Shown: positions 7,570 to 14,128 of the stretch, piece after piece
How the letters are laid out: every line of letters begins with the position of its first letter
Position numbering within the stretch: position 1 is the first letter of the stretch
NCBI GenBank assembly: GCA_046597185.1
Contig: JBKJLF010000808.1
Coordinates: forward strand, 1-14,128
Direction of reading: 5' to 3'
Origin: CAMBDR01 sp046597185
GTDB lineage: Bacteria; Pseudomonadota; Gammaproteobacteria; Burkholderiales; Burkholderiaceae_D
DNA length: 14,128 bases
The notes under the pieces: generated by a model
What the model saw: only the letters and a program-made list of their open reading frames with translations
Told to the model about the DNA's origin: nothing
The model's database searches: none
Translations under genes and position numbers: made by a program

Positions 7570-8994
7570 AACCTCCTACTCGCCAGCACCCTGGCGCTAT
7601 CCGGCCTTGCAATGAGCGCAAGCACCCATGCCACGCCTCTCAAATTTAACACTTGTACCGACACCGAAAAACATGCCGATTTGCGCGCAACCCTGTGCGC
7701 GACCGTCAAAGTCCCCCTGTCACATCCTGATAATTCGACGGACAAGTCCCAAACAGGCGAACAAATTGATTTGTTTATCCGCAAATTCCCCGCCATCGGC
7801 CCCTCCAAAGGCCGGGTCTGGATCATTAACGGTGGCCCCGGCGAATCCGGGGCCACCACCTACACTTTTATCGCCACGCTACGGCGTAGCTTTCCGCATC
7901 TTGACTTGTTAATACCGGATCATCGCGGCACCGGGTTTTCCGGCAAGATTTGCCCCAAGGAGCAAGCCGAAACCAGCCCCGGCGGCATCGGCTTGAGTGG
8001 CGCGGAATGGGCCACCTGCTTTCAAGCCATGCATGAAACCGCCCCGCGCACACGCCAATTCACCATTACCAATGCAGCCCACGATTTACAGTATTTGATT
8101 CAGGCCGAACACGACAACCAACCCAGCTATGCGTATGGCGTATCCTACGGCACGCAATTGATTTTGCGCACCCTGCAACTGGGTAAGTCGCCTCTCAAAG
8201 CGATTGTACTCGACTCGCTGGTGCCGCAACAAGGCAATAGCGACTATGATTTGAGCCGGCGCTCGCACGTGATCAATCAGGTCGGGCAGCAAGTGCTCAA
8301 GCAATGCGATGCCGACCCCGCCTGCCACCAAATGATGGGGCAAGACGCCATACCCGTCTACCACCAACTGTTGGCCGATCTGGAACAACACCCCGAGCGC
8401 GCCAACGAGATTCCTGGCAAAAACCTGAAGCGCTTTTTAGCCCGCTTGCTCGATTTCCCCTCCGCCCGAGCACGCATTCCTTATTTGATCAAGGATTTGG
8501 CCCAAGGCAAAAACGACGAACTGAAAGCCGTAAACCAAAAGCTTGATGAGATTTTGTCCGTCTTCGGCGACTATCCCCAATCGCCATCATCATTGCCATT
8601 AACGCAAATTATTAGTGGCTCTGAAAATACCTTGCGCCCAACCATTAGCGCTCAGGAAGTCAAGGAAAATGAAAAGAGTTTGCTCTTCGCCGATGGCCTG
8701 GCTGGCTTTTTGACTGCGCCGTTTTCATTTCCGGTGTATGCGCAGGATCGTTATTTCAACCAGGAACCCCGCACTTTCCCGCCGATTTTAGTCATGCAGG
8801 GCAAACTTGACCCAAAAACACCGTATGCGGGCGCACTCTTGCATGTGAATGCGCTCAAGGCCAACGGGCCGATTCAATTAGTTGCAGCAGCCAAAGCACC
8901 GCACTTTTTGCTGGCGTTTGCGCCAGAATGCTTTGCCAAAGTCAGCCGTGCTTTTATATTGAATCAACCCTTGCCTTACCAAGCCTGCGATTAA
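7564..8994 (+). CDS. Secreted S33/TAP-like alpha/beta hydrolase (possible proline-type aminopeptidase)
   Basis: Read from the GTG at 7564, the 476-residue product begins MYNLLLASTLALSGLAMSA and has a likely signal-peptide cleavage after THA (residue about 23). The mature part is an alpha/beta hydrolase of the tripeptidyl-aminopeptidase-like S33 group. It has the oxyanion segment NGGPGESG (89-96), DHRGTGFSG (119-127), the nucleophile elbow GVSYG (Ser194), the acid in MQGKLDPKTPY (Asp416) and a C-terminal His447 in APHF. It has eight cysteines, consistent with an exported disulfide protein. The reading frame is continuous with the upstream RhuM fragment from 7093, so the true start is uncertain. 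The n-region lacks the usual positive charge, which suggests that the original first codons were lost. The Shine-Dalgarno before GTG is weak. It ends 14 bases from the convergent lipoxygenase gene. Confidence 0.75.
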   Translation: MYNLLLASTLALSGLAMSASTHATPLKFNTCTDTEKHADLRATLCATVKVPLSHPDNSTDKSQTGEQIDLFIRKFPAIGPSKGRVWIINGGPGESGATTYTFIATLRRSFPHLDLLIPDHRGTGFSGKICPKEQAETSPGGIGLSGAEWATCFQAMHETAPRTRQFTITNAAHDLQYLIQAEHDNQPSYAYGVSYGTQLILRTLQLGKSPLKAIVLDSLVPQQGNSDYDLSRRSHVINQVGQQVLKQCDADPACHQMMGQDAIPVYHQLLADLEQHPERANEIPGKNLKRFLARLLDFPSARARIPYLIKDLAQGKNDELKAVNQKLDEILSVFGDYPQSPSSLPLTQIISGSENTLRPTISAQEVKENEKSLLFADGLAGFLTAPFSFPVYAQDRYFNQEPRTFPPILVMQGKLDPKTPYAGALLHVNALKANGPIQLVAAAKAPHFLLAFAPECFAKVSRAFILNQPLPYQACD

Positions 8995-9008
8995 ACGGCC
9001 TGTATCGA

Positions 9009-10946
9009 TTAAATATTAATACTATTTGGAATCCGGCTCGGCAATAAAAACTCATACGAAATACGCAGACTATTACGCGATTTAATCACCGTTTCCACAT
9101 GCAACAACGATTGTTGGAAACGCGCCAGCGGCCCGTCTTCGCCGATGATGGCTTTGTCCTCAAACCACGGCAAATACGGGAACTGGTTGCTGCGGTAATC
9201 CCCCAATTCACGGTAATGCACCGACCCAAGCAAATATAAAATATTCAATTGCTCAAGCGCCGGCTTCACAGGCGGCAGCATGTTCAGCCATTGCTTTTCG
9301 GTACGCCGCTCCGTTTGCGTGGGGGCCGGCTGCCAGGTCGCCCCGGTCAGCGCCGGGGCATACGTCATCAAAGGCTTTTGCGGGAAGTTGACTGCCGCAT
9401 GTTGCGCGGTGGCAGTAAAAATGATCATGGTCAAGACATCCACCAATTGTTTGCGACCAGTAATGGTTTTAAAGCCTTTCACCTTACCTTCGGTCATTAA
9501 CGATTTGGTCCATGCCGCCAACTCGGTATCGCCCTTGACCGCCGCATCATCGGCATAATACACACCCACATAGTCTTTGACCCAGGCCGCAATCGCATCC
9601 CACACCAATATGGCATCGTCGCGATACGGGTAATCAGGAAACAGTTCGCGGTCCGCCACGCCGCGCCGCTTCAAATCCGCAGGCAACATATTGGCATAAA
9701 AATCATAATTCAACCGATCATTGCCCGCCGCTGCCTGGGTGTTCGCAATCGGTGCGGCAAAGATTTCATCAATCGGCCCACCCGCTGCAATCAAAGAATT
9801 GGCAGCAGAATTATTGATGAAGAGTGTGCCAATGAAATTGGGCAGCAATAATACATTCAGCGGGTGCGATTCGGCCAATTGACGATGAGTCGCCACGGCA
9901 AAGGCTTCCATCATCAAATGGGTGCGCGCCAAATGAACAAATAACTCGTGATAATTGCCCTCCGCCGCTTGCACCACGGTTTTTGCCATTTGCCAACCCC
10001 ACCAACCCGCCGTCTTGGGCGCTGCCGGGAAAAATAAAGGGTTGTTCTTGCCGGGAACTTGCCCACATTGAATTGCAACAGGCGTAATACTGTTGCCACC
10101 CTTGGGAATGGCGAACAAGGCCAGCGGTGCCGTCAAATATTTGGTCAAGCCGTCAGTAGTGCCATTTTCCGCCGCTAACTTTGTCAACTCAACATAATCA
10201 AGTAAATACACCCGGCTCTCTTTTAAGGCTGCGGCCAAACTATCGTGTTCCCCGATCACGCTTTTGAATTGCGCATCGGTCAATGGCAAATTAGTGGGTA
10301 GCTTACTAATGCATTTGATCAGCATGGGATTTGGCCCCGCCACGCGATAGCGCGCAAAGGCTTGATCGTCCATAAAAGTATGGGCGATGGTGGGCAATTC
10401 GATGGTTTGAAACAACATTTCATACGATGCCAAACCCGCCTTGGGGGCACCGATGATGGCATACTCTTGCACCAATTCTTGAAATTCTTCCAAAAGACTG
10501 GAAAAACTGAGATGACCACCCGTAATAAACTGCTTGGCTTCGGATACCACCATACTCACCGACAAATCCAGCTCCGGGCTTTCCAGCCGATCTTTATGCA
10601 AAGTACGTATGGCTTGCAAACGCTTATGCACATCCTCGTACTTGGTACTGGCTTTTTTGCTTTCTGCCGCACTCAATTCTTCACTGGCTAATTTGACGGC
10701 GATTAAATTTCTAGCAAGCTCCAAGCCTATCTCGGTCACCAATAAAATCCACGGCAAACTCGGTTCGTCCGCAGCAGGCACCCTGGTGGCCATCGGCACG
10801 CCGACCACGTTGGGTAATTCATCAGTCCACTGATAAGTTTTCTGACTCAGCGCCAATTGCTGCGCACGTTGTTTTTGTTGTCTGGGTTTGTCGTTTTGTG
10901 GCAAGCTCGGTTGACGGCGTGGAAACCAGGTAGTTAGTATACCCAT
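9009..10946 (-). CDS. Bacterial lipoxygenase
   Basis: Lipoxygenases are non-heme iron dioxygenases that add O2 to polyunsaturated fatty acids to give hydroperoxides. All iron ligands are visible in the 645-residue product: the HELFVHLARTH helix (His338, His343), QHAAVN (His516, Asn520) and the C-terminal isoleucine (RIPNSINI, Ile645). The WWGWQMAK and HPLNVLLLPNF segments around the site also match. There is no N-terminal PLAT domain, as usual for bacterial forms (Pseudomonas aeruginosa LoxA, 685 residues). Aligning INNSAANSL with the plant INxLARxxL segment puts Ala381 at the stereocontrol (Coffa) position, which predicts S-type oxygenation; this is inference. I chose ATG 10946 because AAGGA lies 7 bases upstream; the frame extends to 11006 without that support. 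No signal peptide is seen, unlike secreted LoxA. The gene diverges from the oxidoreductase operon at 11140. Confidence 0.95.
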   Translation of the reverse strand: MGILTTWFPRRQPSLPQNDKPRQQKQRAQQLALSQKTYQWTDELPNVVGVPMATRVPAADEPSLPWILLVTEIGLELARNLIAVKLASEELSAAESKKASTKYEDVHKRLQAIRTLHKDRLESPELDLSVSMVVSEAKQFITGGHLSFSSLLEEFQELVQEYAIIGAPKAGLASYEMLFQTIELPTIAHTFMDDQAFARYRVAGPNPMLIKCISKLPTNLPLTDAQFKSVIGEHDSLAAALKESRVYLLDYVELTKLAAENGTTDGLTKYLTAPLALFAIPKGGNSITPVAIQCGQVPGKNNPLFFPAAPKTAGWWGWQMAKTVVQAAEGNYHELFVHLARTHLMMEAFAVATHRQLAESHPLNVLLLPNFIGTLFINNSAANSLIAAGGPIDEIFAAPIANTQAAAGNDRLNYDFYANMLPADLKRRGVADRELFPDYPYRDDAILVWDAIAAWVKDYVGVYYADDAAVKGDTELAAWTKSLMTEGKVKGFKTITGRKQLVDVLTMIIFTATAQHAAVNFPQKPLMTYAPALTGATWQPAPTQTERRTEKQWLNMLPPVKPALEQLNILYLLGSVHYRELGDYRSNQFPYLPWFEDKAIIGEDGPLARFQQSLLHVETVIKSRNSLRISYEFLLPSRIPNSINI

Positions 10947-11045
10947 AGTTAAATCCTTTACATGGAAACGATGATCAATAAAGTAAAAAAATGCCACAAA
11001 AAACAATACTCAAGCAGCGATTATGCGTCGAAAGAACGCCAACCA

Positions 11046-11077
11046 TTAAATTTATTTGCGGCCCTTGTGAAATTTAA
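11046..11077. repeat. AT-rich inverted repeat between divergent genes
   Basis: TTAAATTT (11046-11053) is repeated inverted as AAATTTAA (11070-11077), with centres 24 bases apart, about two helical turns plus a few bases. It lies in the 193-base gap between the divergent lipoxygenase and oxidoreductase genes, where an operator for both could sit. The arms are pure A/T and could arise by chance. I could not place a convincing -35/-10 pair on either strand of this gap. Confidence 0.3.
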
Positions 11078-11139
11078 ACCAGTTTGATCAGAAATCGCCT
11101 ATATTGAAGACGATTTTTTACTTTTTCGGAGAATTTGGC

Positions 11140-12261
11140 GTGAAAACCGTTGTGTTAGGGGGTTATGGCAATTTCGGCAAGCGCATTTGTCTGGCTTTGG
11201 CCATCAATCCAGAAATTGAATTATTCATTGCCGGACGCGATTTAGCCCAGGCCCAAGGCTTGGCCACGCACTGTAGCGCCTTGCATGGCAATCCGGCCCG
11301 TGCGCTAAGGCTGGACTATCAGCAAAGCGATTTTATCCAGGCTTTGCGCGCTGCCGGGGCAGAATTGGTGATCCATACTGCTGGGCCATTTCAACAACAA
11401 AGCTATCAGGTGGCGCAAGCGGTGGCGGCGGCGGGCGCGCATTATATTGATTTGGCCGATGGCAGGCGCTTTGTCTGTGATTTTGCGGCAGCCTTGGATG
11501 CGCCTTTTCGGCAAGCAAGCAAACTCGCCATTACCGGAGCCAGCACGGTGCCCGCACTGTCCTCGGCCGTGATTGATGAACTCACCCAGGCCTGGCAAAA
11601 AATCGATGATATCAGCTATTGCATCGGCCCGGCCCAAACCGCCCCGCGTGGCATTGCCACCATGGCAGCGGTTTTATGCTATGCCGGGCAAGCGATCCAG
11701 ATTTGGCAAGACGGGCGCTGGCAAACCGGATATGGCTGGGCTAACCCAAGCCGGGTTGAGTTTGCCCGCATGCGCGCACGCCGTGGCGCGCTGTGCGACA
11801 TTCCTGATCTGGAATTATTTCCACAACACTATAAAGGCGTGCGCTCAGTGATGTTTCGCGCAGCATTGGAAGTAGGTATAGGCCAAACCATGTTTGCATT
11901 CTTGGCCTGGTTGCGCCGCGTTGGCATCGTTCAACATCCCGAAAACTGGGCTGGCTTTTTAAACCGTTCAGCCAATGCCTTCGATTGGCTGGGCTCGGCT
12001 CTGGGCGGCATGGTGCTCAGGGTGAATGGCATCGATCAGGCAGGTAAAGCGGTAAAAAAAGCTTGGCATATTACCGCTGATAACGACCACGGCCCCGAAA
12101 TCCCCGTGATGGCGGCGATTCTGCTGGCGCGCCAACTAAGCCGCCAGCAAATCAGCGACAGCGGCGCTTACGCCGCCACCAGCCGCCTGCCACTGGCCGC
12201 CTTCGCACCCGAGTTTGCCAAATGGCAAATGATTACGGAAATCATCGACGAGAGTGCTTAA
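11140..12261 (+). CDS. Saccharopine dehydrogenase-like NAD(P)-binding oxidoreductase
   Basis: The 373-residue product opens with a Rossmann dinucleotide loop, VVLGGYGNFGKR (GGYGNFG at residues 7-13), followed by the second strand ELFIAGRD and the HTAGPFQQQSY and HYIDLADGR segments of saccharopine-dehydrogenase-type NAD(P)-binding domains. ITGASTVPALSSAVID marks the start of the second domain. The substrate cannot be told; the family includes many enzymes unrelated to lysine metabolism. I chose GTG 11140 because GGAGA lies 7 bases upstream and the Rossmann strand then starts at residue 3; the longer frame from 11104 adds 12 unlikely residues. It is the first gene of a three-gene operon with two small membrane proteins (3-base gap to the next gene) and is divergent from the lipoxygenase. 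Confidence 0.85.
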   Translation: MKTVVLGGYGNFGKRICLALAINPEIELFIAGRDLAQAQGLATHCSALHGNPARALRLDYQQSDFIQALRAAGAELVIHTAGPFQQQSYQVAQAVAAAGAHYIDLADGRRFVCDFAAALDAPFRQASKLAITGASTVPALSSAVIDELTQAWQKIDDISYCIGPAQTAPRGIATMAAVLCYAGQAIQIWQDGRWQTGYGWANPSRVEFARMRARRGALCDIPDLELFPQHYKGVRSVMFRAALEVGIGQTMFAFLAWLRRVGIVQHPENWAGFLNRSANAFDWLGSALGGMVLRVNGIDQAGKAVKKAWHITADNDHGPEIPVMAAILLARQLSRQQISDSGAYAATSRLPLAAFAPEFAKWQMITEIIDESA

Positions 12262-12264
12262 TTC

Positions 12265-12681
12265 ATGAAATTGATGAATCTTATGACGCATGATTTGCTC
12301 TTAATCCGCCTCACCCTGGCCAGCATTTGGTTGGGTACGGCGCTGGTAGTGTTGTGTTTTTACCCCCGCGCCGATAGCCTGCAATTATTGGCCCAAGTGG
12401 GTTTGCAAGGTTCCATCGCCGTGGCGTTGCTGCACCTGAGTACGGGCTTTGATTTGCTGTTGGGCATACTCACCCTGCTTTGGCCGCATAAAACCTTATG
12501 GCTAATCCAAGCGCTGCTGATTCTGGGCTACACCGTCATCATTTCGATTTTTTTACCCGAGTATTGGCGACACCCGTTTGGCCCGGTACTCAAAAATCTG
12601 CCGATTTTACTATTACTTTGGCTACTCTACCGCCACGCATCGCCGATTCAATCAACCCAGGCTCAGCGCGATCATGAATAA
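12265..12681 (+). CDS. DoxX-like integral membrane protein
   Basis: The 138-residue protein has four predicted membrane segments: about residues 10-32 (LLLIRLTLASIWLGTALVV), 50-73 (around STGFDLLLGILTLLW), 78-98 (IQALLILGYTVIISIF) and 108-122 (LPILLLLWLLYR). A conserved-looking HPFGPVLKNLP lies before the last helix, as in DoxX-like family proteins that travel with NAD(P)-dependent epimerase or dehydrogenase genes. Its biochemical role is unknown; the name does not prove quinone or thiosulfate chemistry. It starts 3 bases after the oxidoreductase stop and its end overlaps the start of the next gene by 8 bases, indicating translational coupling. An internal Met at residue 4 or 7 could also be the start. 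Confidence 0.75.
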   Translation: MKLMNLMTHDLLLIRLTLASIWLGTALVVLCFYPRADSLQLLAQVGLQGSIAVALLHLSTGFDLLLGILTLLWPHKTLWLIQALLILGYTVIISIFLPEYWRHPFGPVLKNLPILLLLWLLYRHASPIQSTQAQRDHE

Positions 12682-13150
12682 TCCCTATTTACTATTGAAA
12701 ATGATCCATATCCTATCTAGCGTCTTATTGGTTGGCACGGGTTTTGGCAGCGCATTTTATTTATTTTTCATCCATCGCACGCGCAACCTGGCTGCCATTG
12801 CAGCCGTCGGCAAATTAGTGGTGCGTGCCGATTTCTGGTTCACCACGCCCACCATTTTTATCCAGCCCATCAGCGGCTTTGGCATGCTGTATTTGGCTGG
12901 CTACAGCATGTCAACCCTGCCCGCGTGGATCAGTTGGACGCTCGTTTTATACCTGTTGGCAGGTGCGTGCTGGCTACCCGTAGTGTGGTTGCAAATTAAA
13001 ATGGCCAACATGGCGCAACAGTGCTTACAACAACAAAACACCTTGCCAGAACAATATTGGCGTTACGCCAAGTATTGGGAATGGCTGGGGTATCCTGCCT
13101 TCATGGCCATGCTGGCAGTGTATTACCTGATGGTTTTTAAACCGGCATAA
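12674..13150 (+). CDS. DUF2269-like integral membrane protein
   Basis: The 158-residue protein has four hydrophobic helices: about 9-33 (MIHILSSVLLVGTGFGSAFYLFF), 57-80 (TPTIFIQPISGFGMLYLAG), 86-111 (LVLYLLAGACWLPVVWLQ) and 135-156 (GYPAFMAMLAVYYLMVF). The KMIHILSSVLLVGTGFG start and the WxPVVWLQ segment are typical of the DUF2269 family, which has no proven function. I chose ATG 12674, which overlaps the DoxX-like gene's end by 8 bases; an upstream ATG in the same frame at 12578 would add 32 hydrophilic residues from inside that gene. As third gene of the operon it probably forms a membrane module with the DoxX-like protein, with the oxidoreductase working on the cytosolic side (inference). 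Confidence 0.75.
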   Translation: MNNPYLLLKMIHILSSVLLVGTGFGSAFYLFFIHRTRNLAAIAAVGKLVVRADFWFTTPTIFIQPISGFGMLYLAGYSMSTLPAWISWTLVLYLLAGACWLPVVWLQIKMANMAQQCLQQQNTLPEQYWRYAKYWEWLGYPAFMAMLAVYYLMVFKPA

Positions 13151-13164
13151 ACCTTGCCAAACAA

Positions 13165-13208
13165 CCACACACGGCCAATAATTTGGGCAAAATTGTTGGA
13201 TAGTGTGG
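13165..13208. repeat. Two-part stem-loop downstream of the DUF2269 gene
   Basis: The inner arms CCAATAATTT (13175-13184) and AAATTGTTGG (13190-13199) form 10 pairs (one G-U) around the loop GGGCA. After a small internal loop the outer arms CCACAC (13165-13170) and GTGTGG (13203-13208) add 6 perfect pairs. No T run follows on either strand, so it is not a standard intrinsic terminator. It could protect the operon mRNA 3' end or serve as a protein-binding site. Confidence 0.5.
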
Positions 13209-13239
13209 CAAACGTGCTATCAAAGTGTCCAAATTTACG

Positions 13240-13267
13240 TTGAATACCGAGCCTAATGTGCGATACT
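13240..13267 (+). promoter_or_regulatory. Candidate promoter of the substrate-binding protein gene
   Basis: TTGAAT (13240-13245) and GATACT (13262-13267), each matching 4 of 6 consensus bases, are separated by 16 bases. The predicted start near 13274 falls just before the stem-loop at 13280, giving a leader of about 100 bases before the ATG at 13375. The match is modest and many chance matches of this quality exist. Confidence 0.25.
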
Positions 13268-13279
13268 TGATGTGAGACC

Positions 13280-13330
13280 TTGCGTTCTTGACCTGTTTCG
13301 CACAAAAACCAATCGACAGGCAAAGCGCAA
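13280..13330 (+). other. Long bulged stem-loop in the leader of the substrate-binding protein gene
   Basis: The left arm 13280-13296 (TTGCGTTCTTGACCTGT) pairs with the right arm 13316-13330 (ACAGGCAAAGCGCAA) to give 15 base pairs with two single-base bulges (C at 13287, A at 13291) and one G-U, around a 19-base loop. It lies 44 bases before the start codon and no T run follows, so it is not a plain terminator. A cis-acting regulatory RNA, a small RNA or a remnant of a mobile repeat are all possible; I recognise no known riboswitch. Confidence 0.45.
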
Positions 13331-13374
13331 TGTTCCAAAGCCCTACCAATACTAAAACAATGGAGTTCAGGTAA

Positions 13375-14128
13375 ATGATCACATCGGCATTCAAATTCAT
13401 GTTTCAACCCGCTCTGTCTAGCTGGCCACAATCGATGCTCCACAAGCTCCCTGCTTCCCTGCTGACACTGATGATGACGCTTTCGATGGCGCATGCGGAA
13501 AATGGTGTTACTGCAGATACGATTCTCCTTGGCCAAAGCACCTCACTCACAGGCCCACTGGCCGAATTGGGGGCCGATACCACCACTGCCGAAAAAGCTT
13601 ATTTTGACTATATCAATGCACAAGGCGGTGTGCATGGACGCCAAATAAAAGTGATCAGCATTGATGACGCTTATAATCCCGACAAAACCGTCGCCAACGT
13701 CAAAACATTAATTGAAAAAGACAATGTTTTCGCCTTGTTTAATGTTCTTGGCACGCCCAATTGTATTGCTGTGATGCCATTACTGGAAAAATACAACATT
13801 CCCCATATTGCCCCGTATAGTGGCGCACAAGCCGTGCGCAAGCCCTTCAACCGACTCGTGTTTAATGTCCGCGCCAGCTACCATGATGAAGTTGAAGCCA
13901 TCGTTGAACATTTGGGGGTGCGTGGTATCACCCAGGTGGCGGTGGTCTATCAAAACAATTCATTTGGCAAAGATGGCCTGGACGGCGCAAAAATTGCTTT
14001 AGATAAAAGAAAATTAAAAATCCATGCCGAAACAAGCATCGAAAGCAATGCATCCGATGTGGATAAAGCAGCCGCAACCTTGGCCGCCGTAAAACCGCAA
14101 GCGATTATTATGGTGACCTCCGGCGTTC
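13375..14128 (+). CDS. ABC transporter periplasmic substrate-binding protein (LivK/Peripla_BP_6 type), 3' end outside window
   Basis: The 251 visible codons begin with a secretion signal ending in LTLMMTLSMAHA (cleavage after about residue 41), then ILLGQSTSLTGPLAELG, the hallmark opening of branched-chain amino acid-type binding proteins. GGVHGRQIKVISIDDAYNP and the ALFNVLGTPN, IPHIAPYSGAQ and VAVVYQNNSFGKDGL segments follow the type I periplasmic-binding fold. The ligand cannot be read; the family binds amino acids, amides, urea, aromatic acids and others. I took ATG 13375 because an in-frame stop lies directly before it and GGAG lies 9 bases upstream. ATG 13435 (MLHKLPASLL) would give a more compact signal peptide but has no Shine-Dalgarno. 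The gene continues past the window; transporter genes may follow. Confidence 0.9.
   Translation, partial: MITSAFKFMFQPALSSWPQSMLHKLPASLLTLMMTLSMAHAENGVTADTILLGQSTSLTGPLAELGADTTTAEKAYFDYINAQGGVHGRQIKVISIDDAYNPDKTVANVKTLIEKDNVFALFNVLGTPNCIAVMPLLEKYNIPHIAPYSGAQAVRKPFNRLVFNVRASYHDEVEAIVEHLGVRGITQVAVVYQNNSFGKDGLDGAKIALDKRKLKIHAETSIESNASDVDKAAATLAAVKPQAIIMVTSGV

Noticed and set aside
8995..9008. A terminator between the convergent hydrolase and lipoxygenase genes
   Set aside because: The gap is 14 bases and no hairpin with a T run is visible there.
10972..11090. Two copies of TGATCA in the lipoxygenase upstream gap as paired operator sites
   Set aside because: The 6-base palindrome is too short, and the flanks of the two copies do not match.
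13123..13536. Open reading frames on the minus strand (87 and 137 codons) across the gap before the substrate-binding protein gene
   Set aside because: They overlap the real gene starts on the plus strand, match no family I recognise, and the region is better explained as structured non-coding DNA.
1..14128. CRISPR array, insertion-sequence ends or complete transposase
   Set aside because: I saw no spaced direct repeats and no recognisable transposase or integrase frame anywhere in the window.

Overview
The window looks like chromosome of a betaproteobacterium (Burkholderiales or Neisseriales; I cannot place it further). The main reason is the minus-strand order Ser/Thr kinase, PP2C phosphatase, rph, rdgB, hemW, divergent from yicC, which is familiar from that class. 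Coding is dense, spacing is short, and Shine-Dalgarno sites are clear in front of most genes.

Region by region. (1) 1-590: a remnant of a class II aldolase-like gene, a strong bidirectional hairpin terminator, and a tRNA-Ser(UGA) gene on the minus strand with its own promoter. (2) 597-6085: a tight minus-strand block. Its promoter end carries a cytosolic Hanks-type kinase with an HLD instead of an HRD catalytic loop, paired with a PP2C phosphatase. RNase PH, the RdgB nucleotide house-cleaning enzyme and the HemW heme chaperone follow (rdgB and hemW share ATGA). An orphan type II thioesterase ends the block. (3) 6159-7064: yicC, divergent from the block. The gmk/rpoZ genes that commonly follow yicC in this class are not there. 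(4) 7093-8994: one uninterrupted reading frame that welds the N-terminal half of a RhuM-family protein to a secreted S33/TAP-like alpha/beta hydrolase. This looks like a recombination scar, and a GTG at the seam could still let the hydrolase be made with a signal peptide. (5) 9009-10946: a bacterial lipoxygenase on the minus strand, with all five iron ligands and no obvious signal peptide. (6) 11140-13150: divergent from the lipoxygenase, a compact operon of a saccharopine-dehydrogenase-like NAD(P) protein, a DoxX-like membrane protein and a DUF2269 membrane protein. (7) 13151-13374: a 224-base gap holding two unexplained stem-loops, followed by the 5' part of a periplasmic branched-chain-amino-acid-type ABC substrate-binding protein that runs off the window.

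How they work together: region 2 is housekeeping (RNA 3'-end trimming, nucleotide sanitation, heme delivery) with a reversible phosphorylation pair at its head. Regions 4-7 look like accessory content. The best candidates for something undescribed are the lipoxygenase with its divergent oxidoreductase/membrane operon, the RhuM-hydrolase chimera, and the structured leader ahead of the substrate-binding protein gene.
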